Origin: Paenibacillus oceani
GTDB lineage: Bacteria > Bacillota > Bacilli > Paenibacillales > NBRC-103111
DNA: 64,000 bases
Direction: 5' to 3'
Assembly: GCF_014705615.1 (NCBI RefSeq)
Contig: NZ_JACXJA010000016.1
Coordinates: forward strand, 124,001 to 188,000
Below, in pieces: positions 51,932 to 60,795 of this stretch. Numbering within the stretch: the stretch's first letter is position 1; each line of letters begins with the position of its first letter. The translations under genes and the position numbers were made by a program. Below the pieces are notes generated by a model. The model searched no databases, was not told the DNA's origin, and saw only the letters and a list, made by a program, of their open reading frames with translations.

Positions 51932-52918
51932 TTGGCATGGACGATCGCTCTCTGCTATCCGCCCAACTTGCAACGACCGATTATGCACGAACGGCACCTG
52001 GAACGTCTGGCGGGCCTGGGGAGGGTGATTCACACGGAATGGACGGACCCGGAGCAAGCACGCCGTTCGCTGTATGAGGCCGATGCGGCCATCACCTCGT
52101 GGGGGACGCCGGCGCTGGACGAGGAGTGGCTTCGCCACTGTCCCCGGCTGAAGGTGGTCGCGCATGCAGCCGGCACGGTCAAAGGGCTTGTATCCTCCGC
52201 GCTGTGGGAACGGGGCATCCGCGTATCGAGCGCCAACGGACCACTGGGGGAGGGGGTTGCCGAGACAACGCTAGGCATGACGATCGCCTCGCTGAAAAAT
52301 ATGTGGCGCATCGACCGGGCAACGCGTTCCGGCGGATGGAAGGAAGAAAGAAAAGGGGCGAGAGAACTGTATCAGATTACGGTCGGCGTGATCGGAGCGG
52401 GCAAGGCGGGCATGCACTATATGAAGCTGCTGCGCCCTTTTCAGATCAAGGTGCTGGCTTACGATCCGTTCGTCAACCAGCAGCAGCTGGCAGAGCTGGG
52501 AGCGACCCGGACGGACCTGGACGAATTGATCCGCCAATCCGATGTCATTTCGATTCACGCGCCGCTGCTGCCTTCGACCCGCAATATGATCGATCGGAGC
52601 CGGCTTATGGCGATGAAGGACGACGCCATTGTGATCAATACGGCCAGGGCGCCGATCATCGACGAGGAGGCGCTGGTCGAGCAGCTGTCGCTCGGACGGC
52701 TGTTCGCCTGTCTGGACGTCACCTCGTCGGAGCCGCTGGCGGCCGATCATCCGCTGCGCTCGCTGCCGAATTGCGCGTTGACGTGCCATATTGCAGGAGC
52801 GGTATCCAACGGCGGCTATCGGCTCGGACAATTTGCAGTCGAAGAGCTTGAACGTTTTAAGCGGGGGATCAGGATGGAAGGCGAAGTGGAGCGCGAGCAG
52901 ATGGAGATTTTGGCGTAG
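51932..52918 (+). CDS. D-isomer-specific 2-hydroxyacid dehydrogenase
   Basis: This 328-residue NAD-dependent enzyme starts at TTG 51932 with GGAGG upstream. The NAD-binding motif is VGVIGAGKAGMHYMK. The catalytic Arg is in NTARAPIIDEEAL, Glu in LDVTSSEPLAADHPL and His in CHIAGAVSNGGY. The family reduces 2-keto acids or oxidises phosphoglycerate. Within this locus it may handle a uronic-acid-type catabolite, by inference. It is followed 60 bases on by an SBP gene with a cre-like site between them. Confidence 0.92.
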   Translation: MAWTIALCYPPNLQRPIMHERHLERLAGLGRVIHTEWTDPEQARRSLYEADAAITSWGTPALDEEWLRHCPRLKVVAHAAGTVKGLVSSALWERGIRVSSANGPLGEGVAETTLGMTIASLKNMWRIDRATRSGGWKEERKGARELYQITVGVIGAGKAGMHYMKLLRPFQIKVLAYDPFVNQQQLAELGATRTDLDELIRQSDVISIHAPLLPSTRNMIDRSRLMAMKDDAIVINTARAPIIDEEALVEQLSLGRLFACLDVTSSEPLAADHPLRSLPNCALTCHIAGAVSNGGYRLGQFAVEELERFKRGIRMEGEVEREQMEILA

Positions 52919-52941
52919 GAGCCGCTGGCTTGGACAATTAA

Positions 52942-52955
52942 AGAAAGCGTTTGCA
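52942..52955. promoter_or_regulatory. cre-like site before the SBP gene
   Basis: AGAAAGCGTTTGCA matches the cre consensus at 13 of 14 positions and ends 23 bases before the start codon. Confidence 0.6.
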
Positions 52956-52978
52956 AAAATAAGGAGGCAATGTGGACC

Positions 52979-54310
52979 ATGAACCGAACTGTGAAAACGG
53001 CATGGCTGCCAGTGATGCTGGCGAGCGCGCTTGCCCTGACCGCATGCGGCAGCGACGGAACGGAGCGGCGGCAGGCCCAAGAGGACAATGGCGCGGCCGT
53101 ACCGAGTGGGCCTAAGCCGGTCGATCTGTTTATTTATACCGATGTGACTGACGAAGTGTTCCAGGCGACTTGGGGCGAGCGCATCCGCCGGCAATTCCCC
53201 CATGTGACTATCAAACATCAGCAGGGGGTAAAAGGCGCGCGGATCGAAGATCTGGTGGCGGCGGGCACGATCCCGGATGTGATGCGGACGCAGACGACAA
53301 CGATTCGCGACGAATATTTGAACCTGGGGCTTTCCTACGATATGCGCGAGTTGGTGCAGAAACACAAGCTGGACCTTAACCGGTTCAATCCCGTTTATTT
53401 GCAGCGCATCATCAATGAAACCGGTGCGTCCGGAGGCGAAATCTACGGCTTGCCGATCAATTCCCCCAGTCCGCTCGTCCTGTTTTACAACAAAGACCTG
53501 TTCGGCAAGTTCGGCGTTCCGTATCCGAAGGACGGTATGTCATGGGACGATTTGGTTCCGCTGGTCCAGCAGCTGTCACGCTCGGAAGGCGGCATCTTGT
53601 ATCGCGGGCTGACGACCAATTATATGTCGGTGCTGCGGGACAATGCGTGGTCCCACCCGATTTTGAACCCGAATGCCGACGAGATGGCCGATACGGCCAA
53701 ATGGCAAATTTTGTTCAACAATCTGAAGCGTTTTTACGAGATTCCCAACAATCCGATGGCGGCCTCGCTTACGGCCGAGCTCCAGCTGTTTTACAAAGAA
53801 CGGACGGCTGCGATGTATGTCGGGCAAATTAACCAGTTCAACTCGTTCCCGGCCGATCTGAGCTGGGATATGGTCAGCTTGCCGCAGTTGAAGGAAGCGC
53901 CGAACAGGCTGTCCCAGCTGACGCCTCCGTACTGGTCAATTACCCGTCAAAGCAAGGTGAAGGACGAAGCGTTCGCCGTCATACTGGATTTGCTGTCCGA
54001 GGACGTGCAGCTCGCACAAGCCAAGGAAGGCAAAATTCCGACTCTTGCGGACAAAAAGCTGGAGCAGGCGTTCGGTCAGGAGACGCCGGCGCTGAAGGGT
54101 AAAAATACAAAAGCGGTCTTTTATCATCCGTTCGCCGACCCGACGCCGCTCAGGAAAGCCGAACTGCCGGTTGTGCCGCTTGGCAAGCAGCAAACGATTG
54201 TCAGCAACGCTTTCGAGAAGGTAGTGAAGCAGGGGACCGACGTCAATACGGCGCTGCGGGAGGCGCAGGATCAGCTTAAAAAAGAGCTGGATACCGCAAA
54301 AGCCAAGTAG
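52979..54310 (+). CDS. extracellular solute-binding lipoprotein (SBP family 1)
   Basis: This is a 443-residue sugar-type SBP. AAGGAGG at 52961-52967 lies only two bases before ATG 52970, so ATG 52979 is used. Lipobox is LTAC (Cys 23). Shared motifs are PLVLFYNKDLFGKFGVPYPK and DGMSWDDLV, with C-terminal DVNTALREAQDQLKK. It lies between a dehydrogenase and a heparinase-like gene and presumably captures oligosaccharides released by that enzyme. No permease genes are in the window. Confidence 0.9.
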   Translation: MNRTVKTAWLPVMLASALALTACGSDGTERRQAQEDNGAAVPSGPKPVDLFIYTDVTDEVFQATWGERIRRQFPHVTIKHQQGVKGARIEDLVAAGTIPDVMRTQTTTIRDEYLNLGLSYDMRELVQKHKLDLNRFNPVYLQRIINETGASGGEIYGLPINSPSPLVLFYNKDLFGKFGVPYPKDGMSWDDLVPLVQQLSRSEGGILYRGLTTNYMSVLRDNAWSHPILNPNADEMADTAKWQILFNNLKRFYEIPNNPMAASLTAELQLFYKERTAAMYVGQINQFNSFPADLSWDMVSLPQLKEAPNRLSQLTPPYWSITRQSKVKDEAFAVILDLLSEDVQLAQAKEGKIPTLADKKLEQAFGQETPALKGKNTKAVFYHPFADPTPLRKAELPVVPLGKQQTIVSNAFEKVVKQGTDVNTALREAQDQLKKELDTAKAK

Positions 54311-54360
54311 AGCCGGCCGACTGCGCAGGGCGTACAGACGACAGAACAGCGGACCGGGAT

Positions 54361-54427
54361 GAAGCGATCCTATGACGATACGAAGCTGTATATCGCCTGG
54401 GACGGACGATATGTAAGCGGATACAAT
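54361..54427 (+). pseudogene. fossil fragment of a carbohydrate-binding domain gene
   Basis: The frame YDDTKLYIAWDGRYVSGYN here closely matches YDDTHLYIALDGQYESGYS in the next gene (around 54789-54845), with corresponding similarity in DNA. It is a ~60-base remnant of a duplicated or deleted paralogue just upstream of the intact gene. A weak hairpin (AAAGGCTG/CAGCCTTT, 54428-54455) follows. Confidence 0.65.
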
Positions 54428-54471
54428 AAAAGGCTGCAGCAATCCTTACAGCCTTTGAGGAGGAGACGCAC

Positions 54472-57400
54472 ATGCAGGGAAAATGGAAGCAAGGTCTCAC
54501 CCGGGTGCAGGCGGGCGTATTGATCGTGGCGCTGGCATCGCCAGGCTGGACGGCAGCGGGCGGCTCGCCGGTGACGGAGCCGTATGAAGGGGAGAGCGCC
54601 GCTGTAGTAGTTGCGCCGGAGGTTGCCGTGCATACGGATCGATGGCTGACAGCGCAGCCCACTTCAGTCCCCGTCCAGACGGACGGCGTGTGGAGCGAAA
54701 GCGTGTGGGAAGAAGTTTACGGAACGGGCGGTTTTTCCACCGCCTTTTTCAATGAACAGGCGGAACAGCAGACGATCATGAAGCTGGCTTATGACGATAC
54801 GCATCTGTATATTGCCTTGGACGGCCAATATGAAAGCGGATACAGTGCGGCGAATGCGCCGGAGGCGGAGCGGGTTTTCGTGCTGCTGAGCCGCGACGAC
54901 GACATGATGAAATTTTACAGCGTCCCTGTCACGATTACGCCGGGACCGCATCCGATCCGGATTCGGTACAACAATTTCACCGCCGCCGATGTGCGGGAAA
55001 CGCTGCAAGTGACGGTGGACTTGACGCAAGCCGGGCAGTCGCAGCAGGCGGTGAGCAAACGAAGCGACGGCTGGAGCGCCGAAGTCAGCATCCCGCTGTC
55101 CGCGCTCGGAGTCGATGAGATCGAACCCGGTGAGCGCTGGCATGTGAATGCGATCCGTTATTTTGGGATCGCTTCCCAACGTCCGCTCAGCTCCTGGGCG
55201 CCGGTGCGGAGGGCGACGGTGATCGACGGCGACGGTTCCGGCCCGAACCGCGGATATACGCTGAGCGTATACACGGCCAATGAAGGACGATTCGGCAGCC
55301 TGTATTTCGGAGGAAGAGCGAATGCGCCCGTCAGCGGCAAGCCGGTTGTCGCGTGGCCGCTGACGACCCCGGCACGATTGCTGTACGACAGCTTTACGGA
55401 GAAGCAGCTAATCCTGCAGGAGAGTGATTGGAATGCGGTTGAGTCGTCGGTGGACATGCGCTGGACTTCACCGCACGGTGAACAGACTTCGATCGTTCCG
55501 GTGTCCAGTGTAAGCGAGGGAAACGAGCGGGTCCTCTCGTTCACCCATCCGGAGCCGCTGCAAAACGGGACGTACCGGCTGCAGGTGACCGCAGAGGAAA
55601 ACGGAGGGCTTCAGGCCAGACAGCTGGAGCTGGCCTTTGACCGGGACGGACTGATCGCGGCCGGCGATAAGCGGTTTCCGGTTCAACCGTTGGCGGCGGT
55701 GACTCATTTGACGCCTGCGGCCCCATCGCCGGAAGTCGCTTTGCTGCTGACACTTGTGCCGGAGAAGGTGGGGATGTTTTTCGCGGGGGTGCCGCATGCC
55801 CCGGAGCTGTCGGAGCGGGCGACCAATTACACTTGGTCGGTTGCCGATCCGTGGGCATTGACCTCGACGGACAGCGGGAAGTTGAAGTATCCGAATGCGC
55901 AGTATCCGGAAAACAAGCAGCTGACGGTGACCAATCGTCTGGGTCAGACGGTGGACTACCCGTACTACGAGGATGCGAACGGAACACGGTACTTTCTGTC
56001 CGCCCATCTGTGGTATTTGCAGCGGCAGTACTTGTTGACGCGGACGCGGGAGCTGGCGTTAACCGATCCGCTCGGTGCGGCGCGTCTGATACATCGGTTC
56101 GCCGAGGTGTTCCCGGGCTGGGTGCCGATGAACGATTACGACAAAGGCGTGCAGTATCCGGTCGAGCCGGCGGGCGGTCCGCCTTACCCGTACTATGGCG
56201 GCTTGTGGTCCCGCTGGTCGCAGTCCGAACTGAACGCGCTCGGGCAGTTGGCGGATGCTTATGCGATCGTTAAACGGACAAACGCCTTCGATCTGCTGAG
56301 CGCCGAATTGGGCGAAGACGCGGACGCGCGCATCGTCGAGGACATGTTCCGGCCGACGCTGGATTACTTTCATTCGTTTCCGGTCATTAAGCACAACAAC
56401 GAGGTGCTGAACTACATCGGCCTGATCGCGCTGGCCAAAGCGCTGAACGATCCCGCCTTGATGCACGAGGCGGTGGAGCTGGTGGAGCGGTACGCAGCCA
56501 ATGTGTATATGCTGGACGGCTTCTGGAAGGAAGTGTCGGTGACGTACCACAAAGATTCGGCGCTGCTGCTCAGCCGGGCGGCCGAGCAGGCGGCGGGGTG
56601 GAGCGATCCGCCGGGGTACGTGTCGCCGCGGACGGGCACGCGGCTGGAACAGCTGGATTTGCTGCAGCGGATGCCGCAGCTGCCGGCGATGCTCGGGCTC
56701 GCTGCGAAGCTGACGTACCCGGACGGACGGGTGCTGCCGATCAACGATACCTGGGCGTTCTATAAACCGCCGCAGCCGCAGGATACCGGCTCGCTGGTGC
56801 TGCCCGGCGGCGGGATTGCCAAGCTGGCGCGCGGCCAGGGGGCCGGACAGACGATGCTGTATATGGGCTTTTCGCCGAACAACGGCCACGATCACAAAGA
56901 TCCGCTCAATTTGACGCTGTATGCGAACGGTCAGGAGCTGCTGCCGGACATCGGTTATACGCATACGAAGTATAGGCAGTGGAGCGCATCGACGCTGGCG
57001 CACAACACAGTGGTGGTGGACGGCCGCGATGCGTCGATCTCGGGGAATGCCAAGCCGGGCGGCCTCATCCGCGAGATGGTCAAGCTGGGCGATGCGGCCG
57101 AGGTGGTGCGGGCGGAGCAATCGAACGCATACCCGCAGACGGAGACGTATGGACGGGAGCCTTGGCTGATCGGGTTCCACGGAGGGGGAGCGAACGAGGC
57201 GTATGTGCTGGACTTGTTTCGCGTGACCGGCGGAGCGAGGCACGAGTATACGCTGAACGGCGATGCGAACCGGACGGCATATTTCGAAACGGAGGCGGCG
57301 CTGCAGGAGTACGGCCCGTATTTGCTGGACGGAAATCCGGCCGTGGTGGAGCCGGTGAACGAATACGATACCGGCACGATCAGCGACGGTCAGTACCACG

Positions 57401-59928
57401 GGTACATGCATGTGCGTAACGTGCGGTCGGCCGCGCTGGAGGACGGACGGTTCGAAGCGACGCTGCGGACGATGGAAGGCGCGGGAGCGCGTTCGAATCT
57501 GCGAATCAGCGGGTTTGCCGGAACGGGGGCGAGTCAACTGTTCATAGGTGAATCGCCGTCGCTGCAGGCCACCCGGCTGAAAGGCTTGAACTATGACACG
57601 CAGACGGAGGCGGTCAAGCATTTCATGCCGAAGCTGGTCGTGCGCCGGGAAGGAACAGCGCTGAAAAGCAACTTCATTACGGTGCTGGAGCCGTTCGCGT
57701 CCGGGCAGCAGCCGCGGATCGAACACATCGAAGTGCTGCACAGCGACGAGCAGACCGGAGCGGCGGCGGTGGCGATCACCTACGGCAACATGCGGGATAT
57801 TGTGCTAAGCGCGCCGCAGTATGCGGGTGTGCCGCTGGTCGTCGGCGATTTGCGGCTGGACGGCAAGCTTGGCTTTATCCGGCTGGTGGACGGCCAGATC
57901 GAGCAGATGCGTCTGGCGGACGGCACGCGGCTGAGCAAGGGAGCGGTCGTAATCACGGCAGGCGGCGCGGTTCAAGGTACGATTGTGCGAACGGAGCGGG
58001 AGCGGGACGGCGACGGGCATAACGCGCTGGTGACGGAGGCGGCGGTGCCGCAGTCCGCGGCAGGCCGTTACGTGATCGTCACGCATCCGGATGGATCGGC
58101 AGCCGGCTACCGGATCGAAAGCGTTCAGCCGGGGGCAGGCGAGACGGCGCTTGTGCTGGGAGAGCAGGAGCCGGGCTTCACGATCGGGCCGGACGGCCGC
58201 TCCGGACAGTTGTATTTTCCGATGAAGCAGTGGACCGGTGCGCATACGCTGCATCTTGCAAATCTGGAGGCAAGCGGGTTTGCCGCTCTTCCGCAACTTA
58301 TGGCGGGAACGGTAAGCGGAACGGTATACGGTCCCGGGCTTGAACCGCTGGATGGCGCAAATGTGAATGTGAGCGGATTTGGCGGTTTCTCAGCCGTAAC
58401 CGGACCGGACGGCGCCTTCGTGCTGCCACAGGTTCCGGGCGGCTGGCAGCGGGTAACGGCTAAGAAAGACGGCTATCGTACGACAGTGTCGGATGCCGTC
58501 TATGTAGAAGCGGGTCAGACGGTAAGCGTTCCGCTGAAGCTGGATGACAACTCGCCTCCGATGTTGACCGGCGCGCCTGCGGTAGGCGCGGGAATCGGGG
58601 AGTCGATACAGGCGGCGTCGTCCCGCGACGGCTGGCTGTACCTGGTACCGGAATCGGTTCCTCCGGTGCCGTCGCAGCTGGAAACGGCTGTCGTCAGCGC
58701 AGCGGTGTACGCTGCCCGCGCCGAGGCCGCGGCTCATATTCCAGCTTTGCTCGATACGTCCGGTTTCGCTGCCGGGAGGTATTTGTTGTACGCAGTAGAC
58801 GGCCGCGGACGTGTGTCCGCAGGATCGCTCGTATGGCTGTTGTCTACCGTCCAAGAGATCGTGGACAATGAAGATTCGCTCGTCGGGTATTCCGGGACGT
58901 GGACGACGACGCGCAACGACGACCGGCATATCGGCAGCAGCGCTGTAACGGCGACCTCGGACGGAGCCTACGCCGAGATTCCCTTTTATGGCGCAAGGGC
59001 GCAACTGCTCGGCGTTCGTTTCCATACGCACGGCAAAGCTGCGATTTATGTCGATGGCGAATACCGGACAACGGTAGACAACTACCGTGCAAGCTGGAAA
59101 GCGCAGGAGGTCCTATTCGATACGGGAGAGCTGCCGGAAGGGGCGCACATCATCCGGTACGAGCGGCTCGGCGAGAAAAACGCAGCCTCCAGCAACTATT
59201 TGATCCACTTTGACGCGCTGCGTGTCATGACAGCGGCACAACTGCCGCCGGTTGCCGCCCGCGTCGGAGAAGGACCGGTTGCCGTTGGCTCGCCGGTAGC
59301 GGCCACGAGCTCCAAGAGCGCTACCCTTTATCTTGTCCCGCGAAGCACGAGCGCGATCCGCAGTGCGATCGAAGCGGCAGCGGCGGGAGCCGGCGGCTCA
59401 AGCGTGACGGTGACGGCTTCGGCATACGGGCTGCTGGACACGACCGGTTTTTCGCCGGGCTTGTACAGCGTATATGCGATCGATGCGAACGGCGTCCTAT
59501 CCGAACCGCTTCCGCCGATTCCCGTGATCGATCCCGGCGCAACGATTGTAGACAGCGCCGGCCCGGTTGTCTACTACAGCGGATCGTGGTATACGACAAA
59601 CAATGATAGCCGGCATATCGGCAATAGCGCGGTGACGGCGATGAACAATGGGGCTTATGCCGACATTCCGTTTTACGGGAAAAGGGCGCAGCTGCTCGGC
59701 GTTCGCTTCCATGCGCACGGCAAAGCCGCGATTTATATCGATGGCGAGTACCGGACAACGGTGGACAATTACCGCGCAGCCTGGAAGGCGCAGGAGATTA
59801 TTTTCGATACGGGAGCGCTGCCGGAAGGGCTGCACACGATCAGATACGAGCGAATCGGCGAGAAAAATCCCGCCGCCAGCGACTATTTGGTTCACTTCGA
59901 CGCGCTTCGGGTGACCAACGAGCCGTAG
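54472..59928 (+). CDS. giant secreted heparinase II/III-like polysaccharide lyase with carbohydrate-binding modules
   Basis: This 1818-residue protein has a signal peptide ending near ALASPGWTAAGG. Residues ~60-270 look like a family-9-type carbohydrate-binding domain. Residues ~450-780 are an alpha/alpha toroid, and ~790-1230 a heparinase II/III-like beta domain with NNGHDHKDPLNLTLYANGQE and LAHNTVVVDGRD. Residues ~1275-1360 are a carboxypeptidase regulatory-like fold. The C-terminus is two tandem copies of an Ig-like linker plus a ~125-residue galactose-binding-like module (IPFYGARAQLLGVRFH, AAIYVDGEYRTTVDNYRA). GGAGGAG precedes the ATG. It probably cleaves an acidic polysaccharide outside the cell. 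Substrate unknown. Confidence 0.82.
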   Translation: MQGKWKQGLTRVQAGVLIVALASPGWTAAGGSPVTEPYEGESAAVVVAPEVAVHTDRWLTAQPTSVPVQTDGVWSESVWEEVYGTGGFSTAFFNEQAEQQTIMKLAYDDTHLYIALDGQYESGYSAANAPEAERVFVLLSRDDDMMKFYSVPVTITPGPHPIRIRYNNFTAADVRETLQVTVDLTQAGQSQQAVSKRSDGWSAEVSIPLSALGVDEIEPGERWHVNAIRYFGIASQRPLSSWAPVRRATVIDGDGSGPNRGYTLSVYTANEGRFGSLYFGGRANAPVSGKPVVAWPLTTPARLLYDSFTEKQLILQESDWNAVESSVDMRWTSPHGEQTSIVPVSSVSEGNERVLSFTHPEPLQNGTYRLQVTAEENGGLQARQLELAFDRDGLIAAGDKRFPVQPLAAVTHLTPAAPSPEVALLLTLVPEKVGMFFAGVPHAPELSERATNYTWSVADPWALTSTDSGKLKYPNAQYPENKQLTVTNRLGQTVDYPYYEDANGTRYFLSAHLWYLQRQYLLTRTRELALTDPLGAARLIHRFAEVFPGWVPMNDYDKGVQYPVEPAGGPPYPYYGGLWSRWSQSELNALGQLADAYAIVKRTNAFDLLSAELGEDADARIVEDMFRPTLDYFHSFPVIKHNNEVLNYIGLIALAKALNDPALMHEAVELVERYAANVYMLDGFWKEVSVTYHKDSALLLSRAAEQAAGWSDPPGYVSPRTGTRLEQLDLLQRMPQLPAMLGLAAKLTYPDGRVLPINDTWAFYKPPQPQDTGSLVLPGGGIAKLARGQGAGQTMLYMGFSPNNGHDHKDPLNLTLYANGQELLPDIGYTHTKYRQWSASTLAHNTVVVDGRDASISGNAKPGGLIREMVKLGDAAEVVRAEQSNAYPQTETYGREPWLIGFHGGGANEAYVLDLFRVTGGARHEYTLNGDANRTAYFETEAALQEYGPYLLDGNPAVVEPVNEYDTGTISDGQYHGYMHVRNVRSAALEDGRFEATLRTMEGAGARSNLRISGFAGTGASQLFIGESPSLQATRLKGLNYDTQTEAVKHFMPKLVVRREGTALKSNFITVLEPFASGQQPRIEHIEVLHSDEQTGAAAVAITYGNMRDIVLSAPQYAGVPLVVGDLRLDGKLGFIRLVDGQIEQMRLADGTRLSKGAVVITAGGAVQGTIVRTERERDGDGHNALVTEAAVPQSAAGRYVIVTHPDGSAAGYRIESVQPGAGETALVLGEQEPGFTIGPDGRSGQLYFPMKQWTGAHTLHLANLEASGFAALPQLMAGTVSGTVYGPGLEPLDGANVNVSGFGGFSAVTGPDGAFVLPQVPGGWQRVTAKKDGYRTTVSDAVYVEAGQTVSVPLKLDDNSPPMLTGAPAVGAGIGESIQAASSRDGWLYLVPESVPPVPSQLETAVVSAAVYAARAEAAAHIPALLDTSGFAAGRYLLYAVDGRGRVSAGSLVWLLSTVQEIVDNEDSLVGYSGTWTTTRNDDRHIGSSAVTATSDGAYAEIPFYGARAQLLGVRFHTHGKAAIYVDGEYRTTVDNYRASWKAQEVLFDTGELPEGAHIIRYERLGEKNAASSNYLIHFDALRVMTAAQLPPVAARVGEGPVAVGSPVAATSSKSATLYLVPRSTSAIRSAIEAAAAGAGGSSVTVTASAYGLLDTTGFSPGLYSVYAIDANGVLSEPLPPIPVIDPGATIVDSAGPVVYYSGSWYTTNNDSRHIGNSAVTAMNNGAYADIPFYGKRAQLLGVRFHAHGKAAIYIDGEYRTTVDNYRAAWKAQEIIFDTGALPEGLHTIRYERIGEKNPAASDYLVHFDALRVTNEP

Positions 59929-60081
59929 TCGGGGGGAGGAGGGGATGCCGATCCGCAGATTCGCAGATCAGATGTATAACATCCTCAACCTGCTCATGCG
60001 GGAAAGTGGGCCCCTCCCTTGACGAGTCAGCAAGTGTCGCAAGCCCGATACCAAGCCGTTTGTCGCGGCTGTTCGGCTTTC

Positions 60082-60303
60082 GGCCCTGCTTGTAGCGGGG
60101 AAAGGAGCGGATAAGAGCGGTTTGTAACCTCTATTTTGTCCAAAACCCGTTTGGCTAGGGAAATAAGAGCGGTTTGGGACTGCTGTTATCCGCAATAAGG
60201 GTACCGACCCCACAAACGGGTTGAAATAAGGGGTACAAACCACCTCTATTCGTCTCTGTTTTCCCGAAACGCCGAACATAGCGGGTGCTAAAGACTCTTA
60301 TAT
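60082..60303 (+). repeat. interspersed repeat copy E (full form)
   Basis: The order is GGATAAGAGCGGTTTGTAAC, AAATAAGAGCGGTTTGGG, the central inverted AAATAAGGGGTACAAACCACC core and the right end GGGTGCTAAAGACTCTTA. Its upstream flank (GACGAGTCAGCAAGTGT, from 60020) matches copy A. Confidence 0.85.
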
Positions 60304-60307
60304 TGTG

Positions 60308-60337
60308 CTAGAGCTAGAGCTAGAGCTAGAGCTAGAG
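60308..60337 (+). repeat. hexanucleotide microsatellite (CTAGAG)5
   Basis: Five uninterrupted copies directly abut repeat copy E. A second short run of AAAGAG units lies at 60395-60412. Confidence 0.95.
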
Positions 60338-60520
60338 CCCGTACGAATGGCAACTTGCGATCCACATAGCCGACCCAATCTGCCGATCAAGCAAGAAAGA
60401 GAAAGAGAAAGAGGTAGTCTTACTTGCCCCCATTGCAATCGGGCGTTTACCACCACGAAATCTGAGCATGGGATGCTGGAGCGAAGGCCCCGTTTCCTCC
60501 CACGCACTGCATGTCAACAG
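60338..60520 (+). other. non-coding block after repeat E, related to the block after repeat D
   Basis: CTTGCCCCC, GCTGGAGCGA and CGTTTCCTCCCACGCACTGC occur in the same order as related segments at 51468-51520. No gene was recognised. Confidence 0.45.
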
Positions 60521-60550
60521 ACCGTCCGGACTTTTACCGGACGGTTTTTT
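60521..60550 (+). terminator. Rho-independent terminator with no coding gene before it
   Basis: ACCGTCCGG pairs with CCGGACGGT, followed by TTTTT. Downstream, TATAAT at 60648-60653 may belong to the promoter of the next gene. Very short frames between 60650 and 60780 are not supported. Confidence 0.85.
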
Positions 60551-60795
60551 GGCTTTCTCAATCGGATTGTCATCGAGTGACAAAAGTGGTGACAACGCGC
60601 TCCCAGATATGGGCCGTTCGTTGCTATGTTGCGGATGGCGCCTCTCCTATAATGAAAAAGGCAAAAACTGCACGCATTGCCAACAAATCGAGGGAGGAAG
60701 AGGAGATGAGGCACGGATGAAGCGCGAAGTCGGGTACGGACAGCAGCCGATGCCGGGTTATGGATCAATCCGCGATTAGGAGAAGGAGCAGTGCA

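Noticed and set aside
8222-60303. Interspersed repeats as CRISPR arrays or a complete insertion sequence
   Set aside because: Copies are kilobases apart with no spacer pattern, no cas genes and no transposase frame within them.
60650-60780. Two overlapping peptides of about 20 residues before the last gene
   Set aside because: They have plausible purine-rich upstream bases but no conservation that can be judged here; one overlaps a likely promoter -10.
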